A stretch of DNA of 37,099 nucleotides from IMG/VR virus record IMGVR_UViG_3300021379_001110, positions 1-37,099 of that record; one strand, given 5' to 3'. This document shows, in pieces, positions 32,387-37,099 of this stretch (the stretch's first letter is position 1; every line of letters starts with the position of its first letter). The position numbers were made by a program, and so were the translations under genes. Source of the DNA: a virus. The notes beneath the pieces were generated by a model. That model searched no databases. It worked only from the letters and a program-made list of their open reading frames with translations, and had not been told where the DNA came from.

Positions 32387-32665
32387 CTAACCTTTAATTA
32401 ACTCCTTCTCTTCTCTATCAACGAGTGTTGTTGGGATATCACTACCATACTCCTTTGAGAAGTTCTTAGAAAGTGTTTCCAATTTATCCGTTGCGTTTGC
32501 GAGTTGGTCAACTAAGTTGTCAATCTCTTCAGTAAGTTGTGGGTGTTCACCGATTCCTACAGAGGATTCGAAGTAAACTGATAATCGTGCTCTCGCATCC
32601 ATTATCTCTGCTGTGTACTTTGCTTCCAAAGCTTGGTACAATCTTCTTGCGATTTTGTAATTCAT
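32387..32665 (-). CDS. hypothetical helical protein, 92 aa
   Basis: Unrecognised, entirely helical (KIARRLYQALEAKYTAEIMD, LTEEIDNLVDQLANATDKLE) with an acidic/basic C-terminus. It is embedded in the tRNA array between tRNA-Val and tRNA-Thr, with an ATATTTATA element 31 nt before its ATG. Confidence 0.65.
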   Translation of the reverse strand: MNYKIARRLYQALEAKYTAEIMDARARLSVYFESSVGIGEHPQLTEEIDNLVDQLANATDKLETLSKNFSKEYGSDIPTTLVDREEKELIKG

Positions 32666-32696
32666 AAGTTATTGTTTATTAGTATCATTACTATTA

Positions 32697-32705
32697 TATA
32701 AATAT
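32697..32705 (-). promoter_or_regulatory. candidate late-promoter element ATATTTATA
   Basis: Minus-strand TTTCAATATTTATATAATAG, 31 nt before the 92-aa gene, with the same TTC-N-ATATTTATATAA pattern as 2945 and 14377. Confidence 0.3.
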
Positions 32706-32723
32706 TGAAATTTATTTAGTGAA

Positions 32724-32800
32724 GTACATCCTGTTGGGTTCGAACCAACGACCTTCTCGGTGTAAACGAGATGCTCTGAACCAACTGAGCTAAGGATGTA
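32724..32800 (-). tRNA. tRNA-Val(TAC)
   Basis: 77 nt, acceptor TACATCC/GGATGTA, anticodon loop TTTACAC giving TAC, T loop TTCGAAC. The D loop is enlarged (AGTTGGTTCA). Confidence 0.93.
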
Positions 32801-32804
32801 TATG

Positions 32805-32884
32805 TACCGATGGAGAGACTCGAACTCTCACTCCGAAGAACTAGTGCCTAAAACTAGCGTGTCTACCAATTCCACCACATCGGC
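32805..32884 (-). tRNA. tRNA-Leu(TAG)
   Basis: 80 nt, class II with a short variable arm; acceptor GCCGATG/CATCGGT (one G-U), anticodon loop TTTAGGC giving TAG, discriminator A. Confidence 0.93.
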
Positions 32885-32887
32885 AAG

Positions 32888-32960
32888 TGACCCCTCAGGG
32901 GCTCGAACCCTGGACCCTCACATTAAAAGTGTGATGCTCTACCAACTGAGCTAAGAGGTC
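32888..32960 (-). tRNA. tRNA-Lys(TTT)
   Basis: 73 nt, acceptor GACCTCT/AGGGGTC, anticodon loop CTTTTAA giving TTT, T loop TTCGAGC, discriminator A. Confidence 0.95.
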
Positions 32961-32965
32961 GGTTG

Positions 32966-33039
32966 TAGGAATGACGGGACTTGAACCCATGACCTTGACT
33001 GTATAAGAGTCCTGCTCTAACCAACTGAGCTACATTCCC
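32966..33039 (-). tRNA. tRNA-Ile(TAT)
   Basis: 74 nt, acceptor GGGAATG/CATTCCT, anticodon loop CTTATAC giving TAT, which would read AUA directly rather than through the usual lysidine-modified CAT tRNA. The first anticodon-stem pair is a G-A mismatch. Confidence 0.92.
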
Positions 33040-33112
33040 ATGTTGAAAACACCCGCTGAATATGTAGGGGTGCAGAACTCGCAAAAAAATCCGTAAGTCA
33101 AAGAACTAAGTG

Positions 33113-33187
33113 GGTGTCTAATGAGAATCGAACTCATAACCTCTGGAACCACAATCCAGTGCTCTAACCAATTGAGCTATAAACACC
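33113..33187 (-). tRNA. tRNA-His(GTG)
   Basis: 75 nt including the extra 5' G(-1) opposite C73 that HisRS needs; anticodon loop TTGTGGT giving GTG, T loop TTCGATT. A 73-nt gap (33040-33112) separates it from tRNA-Ile and holds a small CACCC/GGGTG hairpin followed by TTTT, plus a GTTCTTTGA motif. Confidence 0.95.
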
Positions 33188-33200
33188 ATTAGTAAATTAG

Positions 33201-33274
33201 TACGCCCGACAGGATTCGAACCTGTGACCGTCTGCTTAGAAGGCAGATGCTCTATCCAGCTGAGCTACGGGCGC
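33201..33274 (-). tRNA. tRNA-Arg(TCT)
   Basis: 74 nt, acceptor GCGCCCG/CGGGCGT (G-U first pair), anticodon loop CTTCTAA giving TCT, T loop TTCGAAT, discriminator A. Confidence 0.95.
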
Positions 33275-33285
33275 ATATTGTATAT

Positions 33286-33399
33286 TTAGCTTCGTATTCG
33301 TTTTATATAAGAGTAGATAAACTTAATAACTTCATAGGCAAGAGAACCTACCATAAATCCTACAAACGCAGTTAATGTGTAACGTACAATTTCTTCCAT
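33286..33399 (-). CDS. membrane micro-protein inside tRNA array, 37 aa
   Basis: A 37-residue frame between tRNA-Leu(TAA) and tRNA-Arg. It has one transmembrane helix (YTLTAFVGFMVGSLAYEVI) and a basic C-terminus (SYIKRIRS), matching the positive-inside rule. No homologue recognised; kept because it fills the only long gap in this part of the array and its composition is not random. Confidence 0.5.
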   Translation of the reverse strand: MEEIVRYTLTAFVGFMVGSLAYEVIKFIYSYIKRIRS

Positions 33400-33414
33400 T
33401 GTTATTTTGTTTAG

Positions 33415-33500
33415 TAGCCGGGGCGGGAATCGAACCCGCACGAACATTACTGTTCAACAGATTTTAAGTCTGTCGTGTCTACCAATTCCACCACCCGGCC
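33415..33500 (-). tRNA. tRNA-Leu(TAA)
   Basis: 86 nt class II tRNA, acceptor GGCCGGG/CCCGGCT, anticodon loop CTTAAAA giving TAA, long variable arm, T loop TTCGATT, discriminator A. First tRNA of the array, 10 bp after the 97-aa gene. Confidence 0.95.
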
Positions 33501-33510
33501 ATTCGAATCA

Positions 33511-33804
33511 TTATCCAATTAGTTCAATGATAGAGTTAATCTCTTCACGCGATTGCCAACCCATTACATCATCACTACAATTAGGGAAGAAGTTTCGAGT
33601 TGCCCAACCGCCATCTGGTCCAAAGATACCAACCTCAAAAGTGGAGAACTCATTTGGTGAATTAAGATTCTCTCGTGGTGTGGAGTACATACCACTACCG
33701 GCAACTACACTAAGTACATTACCATTAGCGAACTCCATCTTCGCTTGGAGAGCACCCAATTCGTTTTGTTTAAAATTCAAATCATTAAAATTCATATCAC
33801 TCAT
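33511..33804 (-). CDS. hypothetical protein, 97 aa
   Basis: Unrecognised small soluble protein. The middle is strand-rich (AKMEFANGNVLSVVAGSGMY, FEVGIFGPDGGWATRNFFP) with one Cys and a C-terminal helix (REEINSIIELIG). Co-transcribed with the 66-aa gene 3 bp upstream, and followed by the tRNA array. Confidence 0.65.
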   Translation of the reverse strand: MSDMNFNDLNFKQNELGALQAKMEFANGNVLSVVAGSGMYSTPRENLNSPNEFSTFEVGIFGPDGGWATRNFFPNCSDDVMGWQSREEINSIIELIG

Positions 33805-33807
33805 TTT

Positions 33808-34008
33808 TTAGTTAGAACCCATCATTGCATCCTGAATCAGTTCAGAAGGAACACCTCCATCTTTCATCGGAGCATCCAACATAATCTGAGAAAGTTGAAT
33901 GGCCATTCCAATCTTACCATCATCGACCAAATCCCGAATGGATTTCAGCTTCACATCGGTTGGCCATGCCAACACCATTTTCTTAATCTGAGGGTCAACG
34001 TTCATCAT
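33808..34008 (-). CDS. hypothetical protein, 66 aa, strong-promoter gene
   Basis: Unrecognised helical protein (MVLAWPTDVKLKSIRDLVDD, MAIQLSQIMLDAPMKDGG). Codon choice is C-richer than in neighbours, like other genes behind the CTGTAA-class promoters. The start is one of two adjacent ATGs. Confidence 0.65.
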   Translation of the reverse strand: MMNVDPQIKKMVLAWPTDVKLKSIRDLVDDGKIGMAIQLSQIMLDAPMKDGGVPSELIQDAMMGSN

Positions 34009-34048
34009 CGTTTCTGGGGTTTCTTTGTTTCTCTCAATCGTTACAGTG

Positions 34049-34080
34049 TAAATATACGAAAGGAATCTTTACTATCCAAA
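34049..34080 (-). promoter_or_regulatory. strong promoter (CTGTAA class) ahead of tRNA array
   Basis: The -7 box TATATTTA (34049-34056) and -33 TTTG (34077-34080) are 20 nt apart; the leader CACTGTAACGATTGAGAG has the shared motif. No closer promoter to the first tRNAs was found, so they may be read from here. Confidence 0.78.
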
Positions 34081-34107
34081 TTTTAATGTTACGAATTTGT
34101 TAAAAGA

Positions 34108-34647
34108 TTACTCATCCCCATAATCATCCATCAGGTCACGTACTGCTTCTTCCATCAGTTCATTTTGGATGTGGTGAACGTTCTCCCACAAATCATCCAT
34201 CTGCTCATCATAATCATCAGCATCTTCATCTGGCCATTCATAGTTATCATCATAGGTAATCATCTCATTCTTATACCAACCACCACCACCAATTGGGTCA
34301 AGTGATTCATCTTCGAATGTGTATTGAAGTACCACATCGTTATCAATCTCAAATAGGATTTCACCCAAACGTTCAATTGCGTTCTCAATGTAATACCATG
34401 CGGAGCAGGTACTCATTTGGAATGCTTCATCATATGCTTCTACATTCTCAATGTATGCCCACTTAGCACCAATCTTATCGGTATAATCTCCTCTATCATA
34501 TTCACTACTTCCATACAACGCGTTGTATAGGAACATAGTATCCTGTAGAGTTTGCCAATCGTGTCCATCGAACATCTCTTTCAGTTTCTCAAACACTTTA
34601 GGTTCATCAGATAGAACCTCAACAAATGTCATTACGTGATTTGCCAT
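34108..34647 (-). CDS. very acidic protein, possibly Api92/YubB ferredoxin-like, 179 aa
   Basis: The opening MANHVMTFVEV with a following DEPKVFEKLKEMF helix, and GAKWAYIENVEAYD in the middle, recall the ferredoxin-like domain of Api92/YubB-type proteins carried by plasmids and phages; the match is only suggestive. The C-terminal third is extremely acidic (WPDEDADDYDEQMDDLWENV), a composition seen in DNA-mimic or inhibitor proteins. It starts 3 bp after the 97-aa gene. Confidence 0.65.
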   Translation of the reverse strand: MANHVMTFVEVLSDEPKVFEKLKEMFDGHDWQTLQDTMFLYNALYGSSEYDRGDYTDKIGAKWAYIENVEAYDEAFQMSTCSAWYYIENAIERLGEILFEIDNDVVLQYTFEDESLDPIGGGGWYKNEMITYDDNYEWPDEDADDYDEQMDDLWENVHHIQNELMEEAVRDLMDDYGDE

Positions 34648-34650
34648 AAA

Positions 34651-34944
34651 TTATTTTTTATTTAGAGTTTCACTTCCCAACATATAATTAGCAGTTTGTT
34701 CAGGTACTCCCATACCAACAATACTTTCCAACTTCGTTACAGCATCTGTGATATCCATAGCGATAATGTTTACGTTACGGGATGCACCGCTATCAACGTA
34801 CTTACATTCATATATCTGATATCCCTTCATCTTTGAAGTTTCTACCATAGTAATCTGAGTGATGAATGTTTTAGTACCACTCTTAATCATAGAATCAATA
34901 AGTTCTGATTCTTTCCTTTTGTATTTAGATTTTAACTTTGCCAT
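34651..34944 (-). CDS. hypothetical basic protein, 97 aa
   Basis: Unrecognised. A Lys-rich N-terminus (MAKLKSKYKRKESELIDSMI) precedes a strand-rich core (FITQITMVETSKMKGYQIYE, NVNIIAMDITDAVTKLESIV). The neighbours on both sides are acidic and lie 2-3 bp away. Confidence 0.63.
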   Translation of the reverse strand: MAKLKSKYKRKESELIDSMIKSGTKTFITQITMVETSKMKGYQIYECKYVDSGASRNVNIIAMDITDAVTKLESIVGMGVPEQTANYMLGSETLNKK

Positions 34945-34946
34945 AA

Positions 34947-35306
34947 TTACTCATCGTTATAGATTGATTCGAATCCGTTATACTTACGCCATTCGGGGTT
35001 AATCTTACCACCCTCAACAACAATCTCTTCACTCTTCTCACGCGAATCAAACATCAGTTCGCCTGGGTACTCTACAAAGGTATCGTAAAGCTCATTTGCC
35101 AAATCACCCAACACTTCTTCGTTCGTATCGATGAACTCTTCAGCTTCCCAACTACTTAGGTTCTCCTGAATGAACCAATAAAAATCTTCTTCCGTTTCTC
35201 CTTGAAAAGCGGGAGTGGTATTACGGAATACTTCGGCATCCAATGTGATTGGACTAGATACAAACGTTTGCCAAAACGATGTACGTGTTCTAAAATCTAA
35301 CTTCAT
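34947..35306 (-). CDS. hypothetical acidic protein, 119 aa
   Basis: Unrecognised. Aromatic and acidic throughout (AFQGETEEDFYWFIQENLSS, EEFIDTNEEVLGDLANELYD). Its ATG overlaps the stop of the 52-aa gene upstream (ATGA). Confidence 0.63.
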   Translation of the reverse strand: MKLDFRTRTSFWQTFVSSPITLDAEVFRNTTPAFQGETEEDFYWFIQENLSSWEAEEFIDTNEEVLGDLANELYDTFVEYPGELMFDSREKSEEIVVEGGKINPEWRKYNGFESIYNDE

Positions 35307-35461
35307 TTTTTATGATGTTTACTTAATACTTCATTGATGTGTTTGATGCTATCACTACTACCTATCAGTATCTCCACATTGCGATATCGTTTCACAATCT
35401 GTTCTTCACTCCACTTCAGTAGTTCATCATAATCAGGTACGAATGCTTTTATATTTGTCAT
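35303..35461 (-). CDS. small hypothetical protein, 52 aa, near-leaderless
   Basis: A 52-residue frame (starts MTNIKAFVPDYDELLKWSEE, ends VLSKHHKK) placed between a promoter and a gene whose start overlaps its stop. Its ATG is 9 nt after the -7 box, so the leader is minimal. Function unknown. Confidence 0.68.
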   Translation of the reverse strand: MTNIKAFVPDYDELLKWSEEQIVKRYRNVEILIGSSDSIKHINEVLSKHHKK

Positions 35462-35470
35462 AATTGATAA

Positions 35471-35502
35471 CAAATATACAAAATATTTTTCATATATCCA
35501 AA
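35471..35502 (-). promoter_or_regulatory. Bacteroidota-type promoter, twin of 31288
   Basis: The -7 box TATATTTG (35471-35478) and -33 TTTG (35499-35502) are 20 nt apart; spacer and flanks are nearly identical to the promoter at 31288-31319. Confidence 0.85.
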
Positions 35503-35503
35503 T

Positions 35504-35695
35504 TTAATTTCCGATTTCGTTAACTAATTCAGATAGTGGTAGGTACTTTGTTTCGTAGATACCTTTAAACATAATATCTGCCATTGTACCATCGATATGG
35601 AAAATCTCACCATACCCAAAATCAGTATGTAGGACAGTATCGCCTACTTTGTAGTTGAGAACTGCTTGGAGTTCCCCCTCATTTGTAATGTTCAT
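35504..35695 (-). CDS. stand-alone Tudor-like protein (UvrD-CTD/CarD type), 63 aa
   Basis: Residues 15-58 read as a small SH3/Tudor barrel: YKVGDTVLHTDFGYGEIFHI, a turn DGTMADIMFKG, then YETKYLPLSEL. The VGD-V-H-FG-G-I pattern is that of the C-terminal Tudor domain of UvrD/PcrA and of CarD-type RNA polymerase-interacting domains. Here it is the whole protein. Binding to host RNA polymerase or repair helicase is therefore possible, but fold similarity alone does not prove it. It is the third gene of the operon starting at 36384. Confidence 0.65.
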   Translation of the reverse strand: MNITNEGELQAVLNYKVGDTVLHTDFGYGEIFHIDGTMADIMFKGIYETKYLPLSELVNEIGN

Positions 35696-35706
35696 ATTTA
35701 GTTTAT

Positions 35707-36033
35707 TTAATAACCAATAAATTCAATCTTAACACAATCGTTAACAATACCTTTCTTAACAGCATACTCCCACTCATCGTTCAACCAATAGTTGGGTACG
35801 TTCTGTACTTCGTTAACACATCCTTCGTAGAGGTCATCGATATCGAACCCACTACCATAACGAACACCACCACATAAGGTCATCAGTTCGTTTAGCGTAT
35901 CCCACTCCTTACGTTTGTAGGCGTTCTCAATCTGAACTTTGATTTCCCCCTTCATCAACGAAGCTACGAAATCATTCCACTCATACATTTCTTTTGACCA
36001 AGGTTTAGTCACTTTTGGTTTCTCTATATTCAT
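35707..36033 (-). CDS. hypothetical protein, 108 aa
   Basis: Unrecognised. Helical N-terminal half (WSKEMYEWNDFVASLMKGEI, NAYKRKEWDTLNELMTLCGG) and an aromatic, acidic C-terminal half (DIDDLYEGCVNEVQNVPNYW). It lies 18 bp after the 110-aa gene. Confidence 0.65.
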   Translation of the reverse strand: MNIEKPKVTKPWSKEMYEWNDFVASLMKGEIKVQIENAYKRKEWDTLNELMTLCGGVRYGSGFDIDDLYEGCVNEVQNVPNYWLNDEWEYAVKKGIVNDCVKIEFIGY

Positions 36034-36051
36034 ATCTTAACAATTTTATTC

Positions 36052-36384
36052 TTAACAAAGATAGGTTGGACCATACGCTCCGTATTGAGCCGTTCCATCA
36101 ATCACATTTCCACGAGGATGTTTAGCGGCAGTAGCCCATCCGGCTGGCTTCATCAAATCACCCTTCTTCAATTGAACACCTTTGTGAACGAACGGAATTC
36201 GAGCGATGAAACCCCAAACAGAAGTTCCAACAATAATCTTATAGAACTTATGACCCTTTGTGATTTCTATGTTTGGTATCGTTAGGGTTGGGTAGTTAGT
36301 TTGCCAATACTCAGTAATTTGGTTAATCAACTGAGTTTCGAACTCTTCAATCGTTTGAACGGGTTTTACGTTTTGAAATAACAT
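36052..36384 (-). CDS. hypothetical protein, 110 aa, strong-promoter gene
   Basis: Unrecognised. An N-terminal helix (QTIEEFETQLINQITEYWQT) precedes a strand-rich domain with aromatic and Gly residues (GHKFYKIIVGTSVWGFIARI, KGDLMKPAGWATAAKHPRGN), ending YGPTYLC. Codon choice is C-richer than in neighbours. It is the first gene behind a CTGTAA-class promoter. Confidence 0.68.
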   Translation of the reverse strand: MLFQNVKPVQTIEEFETQLINQITEYWQTNYPTLTIPNIEITKGHKFYKIIVGTSVWGFIARIPFVHKGVQLKKGDLMKPAGWATAAKHPRGNVIDGTAQYGAYGPTYLC

Positions 36385-36410
36385 ATCTTCTATCTCTTAA
36401 TCTTACAGTA

Positions 36411-36442
36411 CTAATGTAAGGAAAATCGTTGGAAGTTCCAAA
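36411..36442 (-). promoter_or_regulatory. strong promoter (CTGTAA class)
   Basis: The -7 box TACATTAG (36411-36418) and -33 TTTG (36439-36442) are 20 nt apart; leader TACTGTAAGATTAAGAG. Drives the 36384-35504 genes. Confidence 0.78.
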
Positions 36443-36515
36443 CAAAGTATGTTAAGATAAGGTTAAGTTTTCAACGGTGTGAACTTTAGAAAAATTTTGA
36501 TAAAATTTATTCTAT

Positions 36516-36851
36516 CTAATCGAACCATTGTGAGCGATGAGTCTTTACATTATCAACTCTCTTATCTGGTTCTTCCCAACCCTTCTCAATCATCTTATCG
36601 ATAATCTTTTGTTGGTTCTCCTTATCCCCTTCCTTACCAATCTTCTTAGCAGATTGATATTCGGCATCGGTTAACTTCCTACCCTGCGATTCGGCAGTAG
36701 CAGCAGCGAATCGTTTGGCGTGATACTCACCCAATGGTTTGGTGAATTGTTTTAGATACTCTGCTTTGGTATCTAAGTATTCAAAGAACTCATCTTCGGA
36801 TAAGGCTTCCATTTGCTCATCCGTTAACTCATTGTTCGGGTCGTACTTCAT
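36516..36851 (-). CDS. hypothetical charged protein, 111 aa
   Basis: Unrecognised, helical and strongly charged (ELTDEQMEALSEDEFFEYLD, KKIGKEGDKENQQKIIDKMI), ending HRSQWFD. The ATG overlaps the stop of the 39-aa gene (ATGA). Confidence 0.63.
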   Translation of the reverse strand: MKYDPNNELTDEQMEALSEDEFFEYLDTKAEYLKQFTKPLGEYHAKRFAAATAESQGRKLTDAEYQSAKKIGKEGDKENQQKIIDKMIEKGWEEPDKRVDNVKTHRSQWFD

Positions 36852-36967
36852 TTCTTAGGTTCTTTAACGTTACCTTTCTTAGTAATTCTCAATTCACCAT
36901 TGTTGACCTTTATTAGAGTTCGGTGCATGTTTCCAATTCGTTTAATCCAATTAAGTATCTTTTTCAT
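36848..36967 (-). CDS. small basic protein, 39 aa
   Basis: A 39-residue, Lys/Arg-rich frame (MKKILNWIKRIGNMHRTLIK then ending VKEPKK). Both ends overlap neighbours as ATGA, which argues for a real, coupled gene. Function unknown. Confidence 0.55.
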   Translation of the reverse strand: MKKILNWIKRIGNMHRTLIKVNNGELRITKKGNVKEPKK

Positions 36968-37099
36968 CTCTCTTTGGTGTTAAAGGTTTCTAATATATGC
37001 AGAGCAAAGTCTGCCATCATATCATAATGGTAGTGAGAGTATATTTCTCCATCCTTTCTATTAGACTGAATAAAGTCATCAGTCATAGATAAAATTTTG
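36964..37099 (-). CDS. hypothetical protein, 5' end possibly beyond window
   Basis: The frame ends ETFNTKER and overlaps the next gene by 4 bp. An ATG at 37086 would give 40 residues (MTDDFIQSNRKDGEIYSHYH onward), but the frame stays open to the right edge, so the true start may lie outside. Confidence 0.5.
   Translation of the reverse strand, partial: KILSMTDDFIQSNRKDGEIYSHYHYDMMADFALHILETFNTKER

Noticed and set aside
1-37099. CRISPR array, insertion sequence, rRNA or integrase
   Set aside because: No regularly spaced repeats, transposase or recombinase motifs, or rRNA segments were seen.

Overview
This window looks like part of an AT-rich, T4-like (contractile-tailed) bacteriophage genome, probably infecting a member of the Bacteroidota. 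The phage assignment rests on baseplate-wedge proteins of the gp6/J and gp25/W families, a gp5-like OB-fold hub/spike protein, a gp55-like sigma factor, phage-type nucleotide and repair enzymes, a dense tRNA array, and tightly packed, mostly overlapping small genes. The host assignment rests on at least eleven promoters of the Bacteroidota type (-33 TTTG, -7 TAnnTTTG), all with exactly 20 nt between the two elements. Every convincing gene lies on the minus strand, so transcription runs from high to low coordinates.

Layout, right to left. (1) About 37.1-33.5 kb: small, mostly unrecognised early-type genes in short operons, each headed by a Bacteroidota-type promoter; one encodes a free-standing UvrD/CarD-like Tudor domain. 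(2) About 33.5-31.3 kb: ten canonical tRNA genes (Leu-TAA, Arg-TCT, His-GTG, Ile-TAT, Lys-TTT, Leu-TAG, Val-TAC, Thr-TGT, Ser-TGA, Pro-TGG) interleaved with small membrane/coiled-coil genes, then a roughly 420-nt non-coding transcript candidate with its own promoter. (3) About 31.3-28.6 kb: one operon with a small gene, two tandem 72-nt tRNA-Gly-like RNAs with non-canonical D and T loops, four tiny genes, methylglyoxal synthase (mgsA), thymidylate synthase (thyA), a membrane protein and a strong terminator. (4) About 28.6-24.7 kb: a small membrane protein, a VWA protein with an HExxH motif, and its MoxR/CobS-like AAA+ partner, all from strong look-alike promoters and with C-richer codon use. 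(5) About 24.7-20.3 kb: small hypothetical genes, an Hsp20 chaperone and a UV-damage endonuclease. (6) About 20.3-16.3 kb: a four-helix membrane protein, then ClpP, GroES, an HD hydrolase, a membrane-anchored coiled coil and the late sigma factor. (7) About 16.3-0 kb: the baseplate/tail module, with very large beta-rich proteins bearing LamG-like and DNRLRE-like folds; the last gene runs off the left edge.

Inferred logic: the right half is read by host sigma-A holoenzyme from the 20-nt-spaced promoters. No such promoter was found left of about 19.1 kb, where the virion genes begin. The gp55-like sigma encoded at that boundary probably directs their late transcription, perhaps from an ATATTTATA element that recurs upstream of several genes.

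The most unusual feature is the tandem pair of tRNA-Gly-like RNAs (30891-30962 and 30968-31039). They have exact tRNA arm geometry, covarying pairs in all four stems and identical but non-tRNA D and T loops. Limits: no database search or folding program was run; family names come from motif recognition, and many small genes are honestly unassigned.
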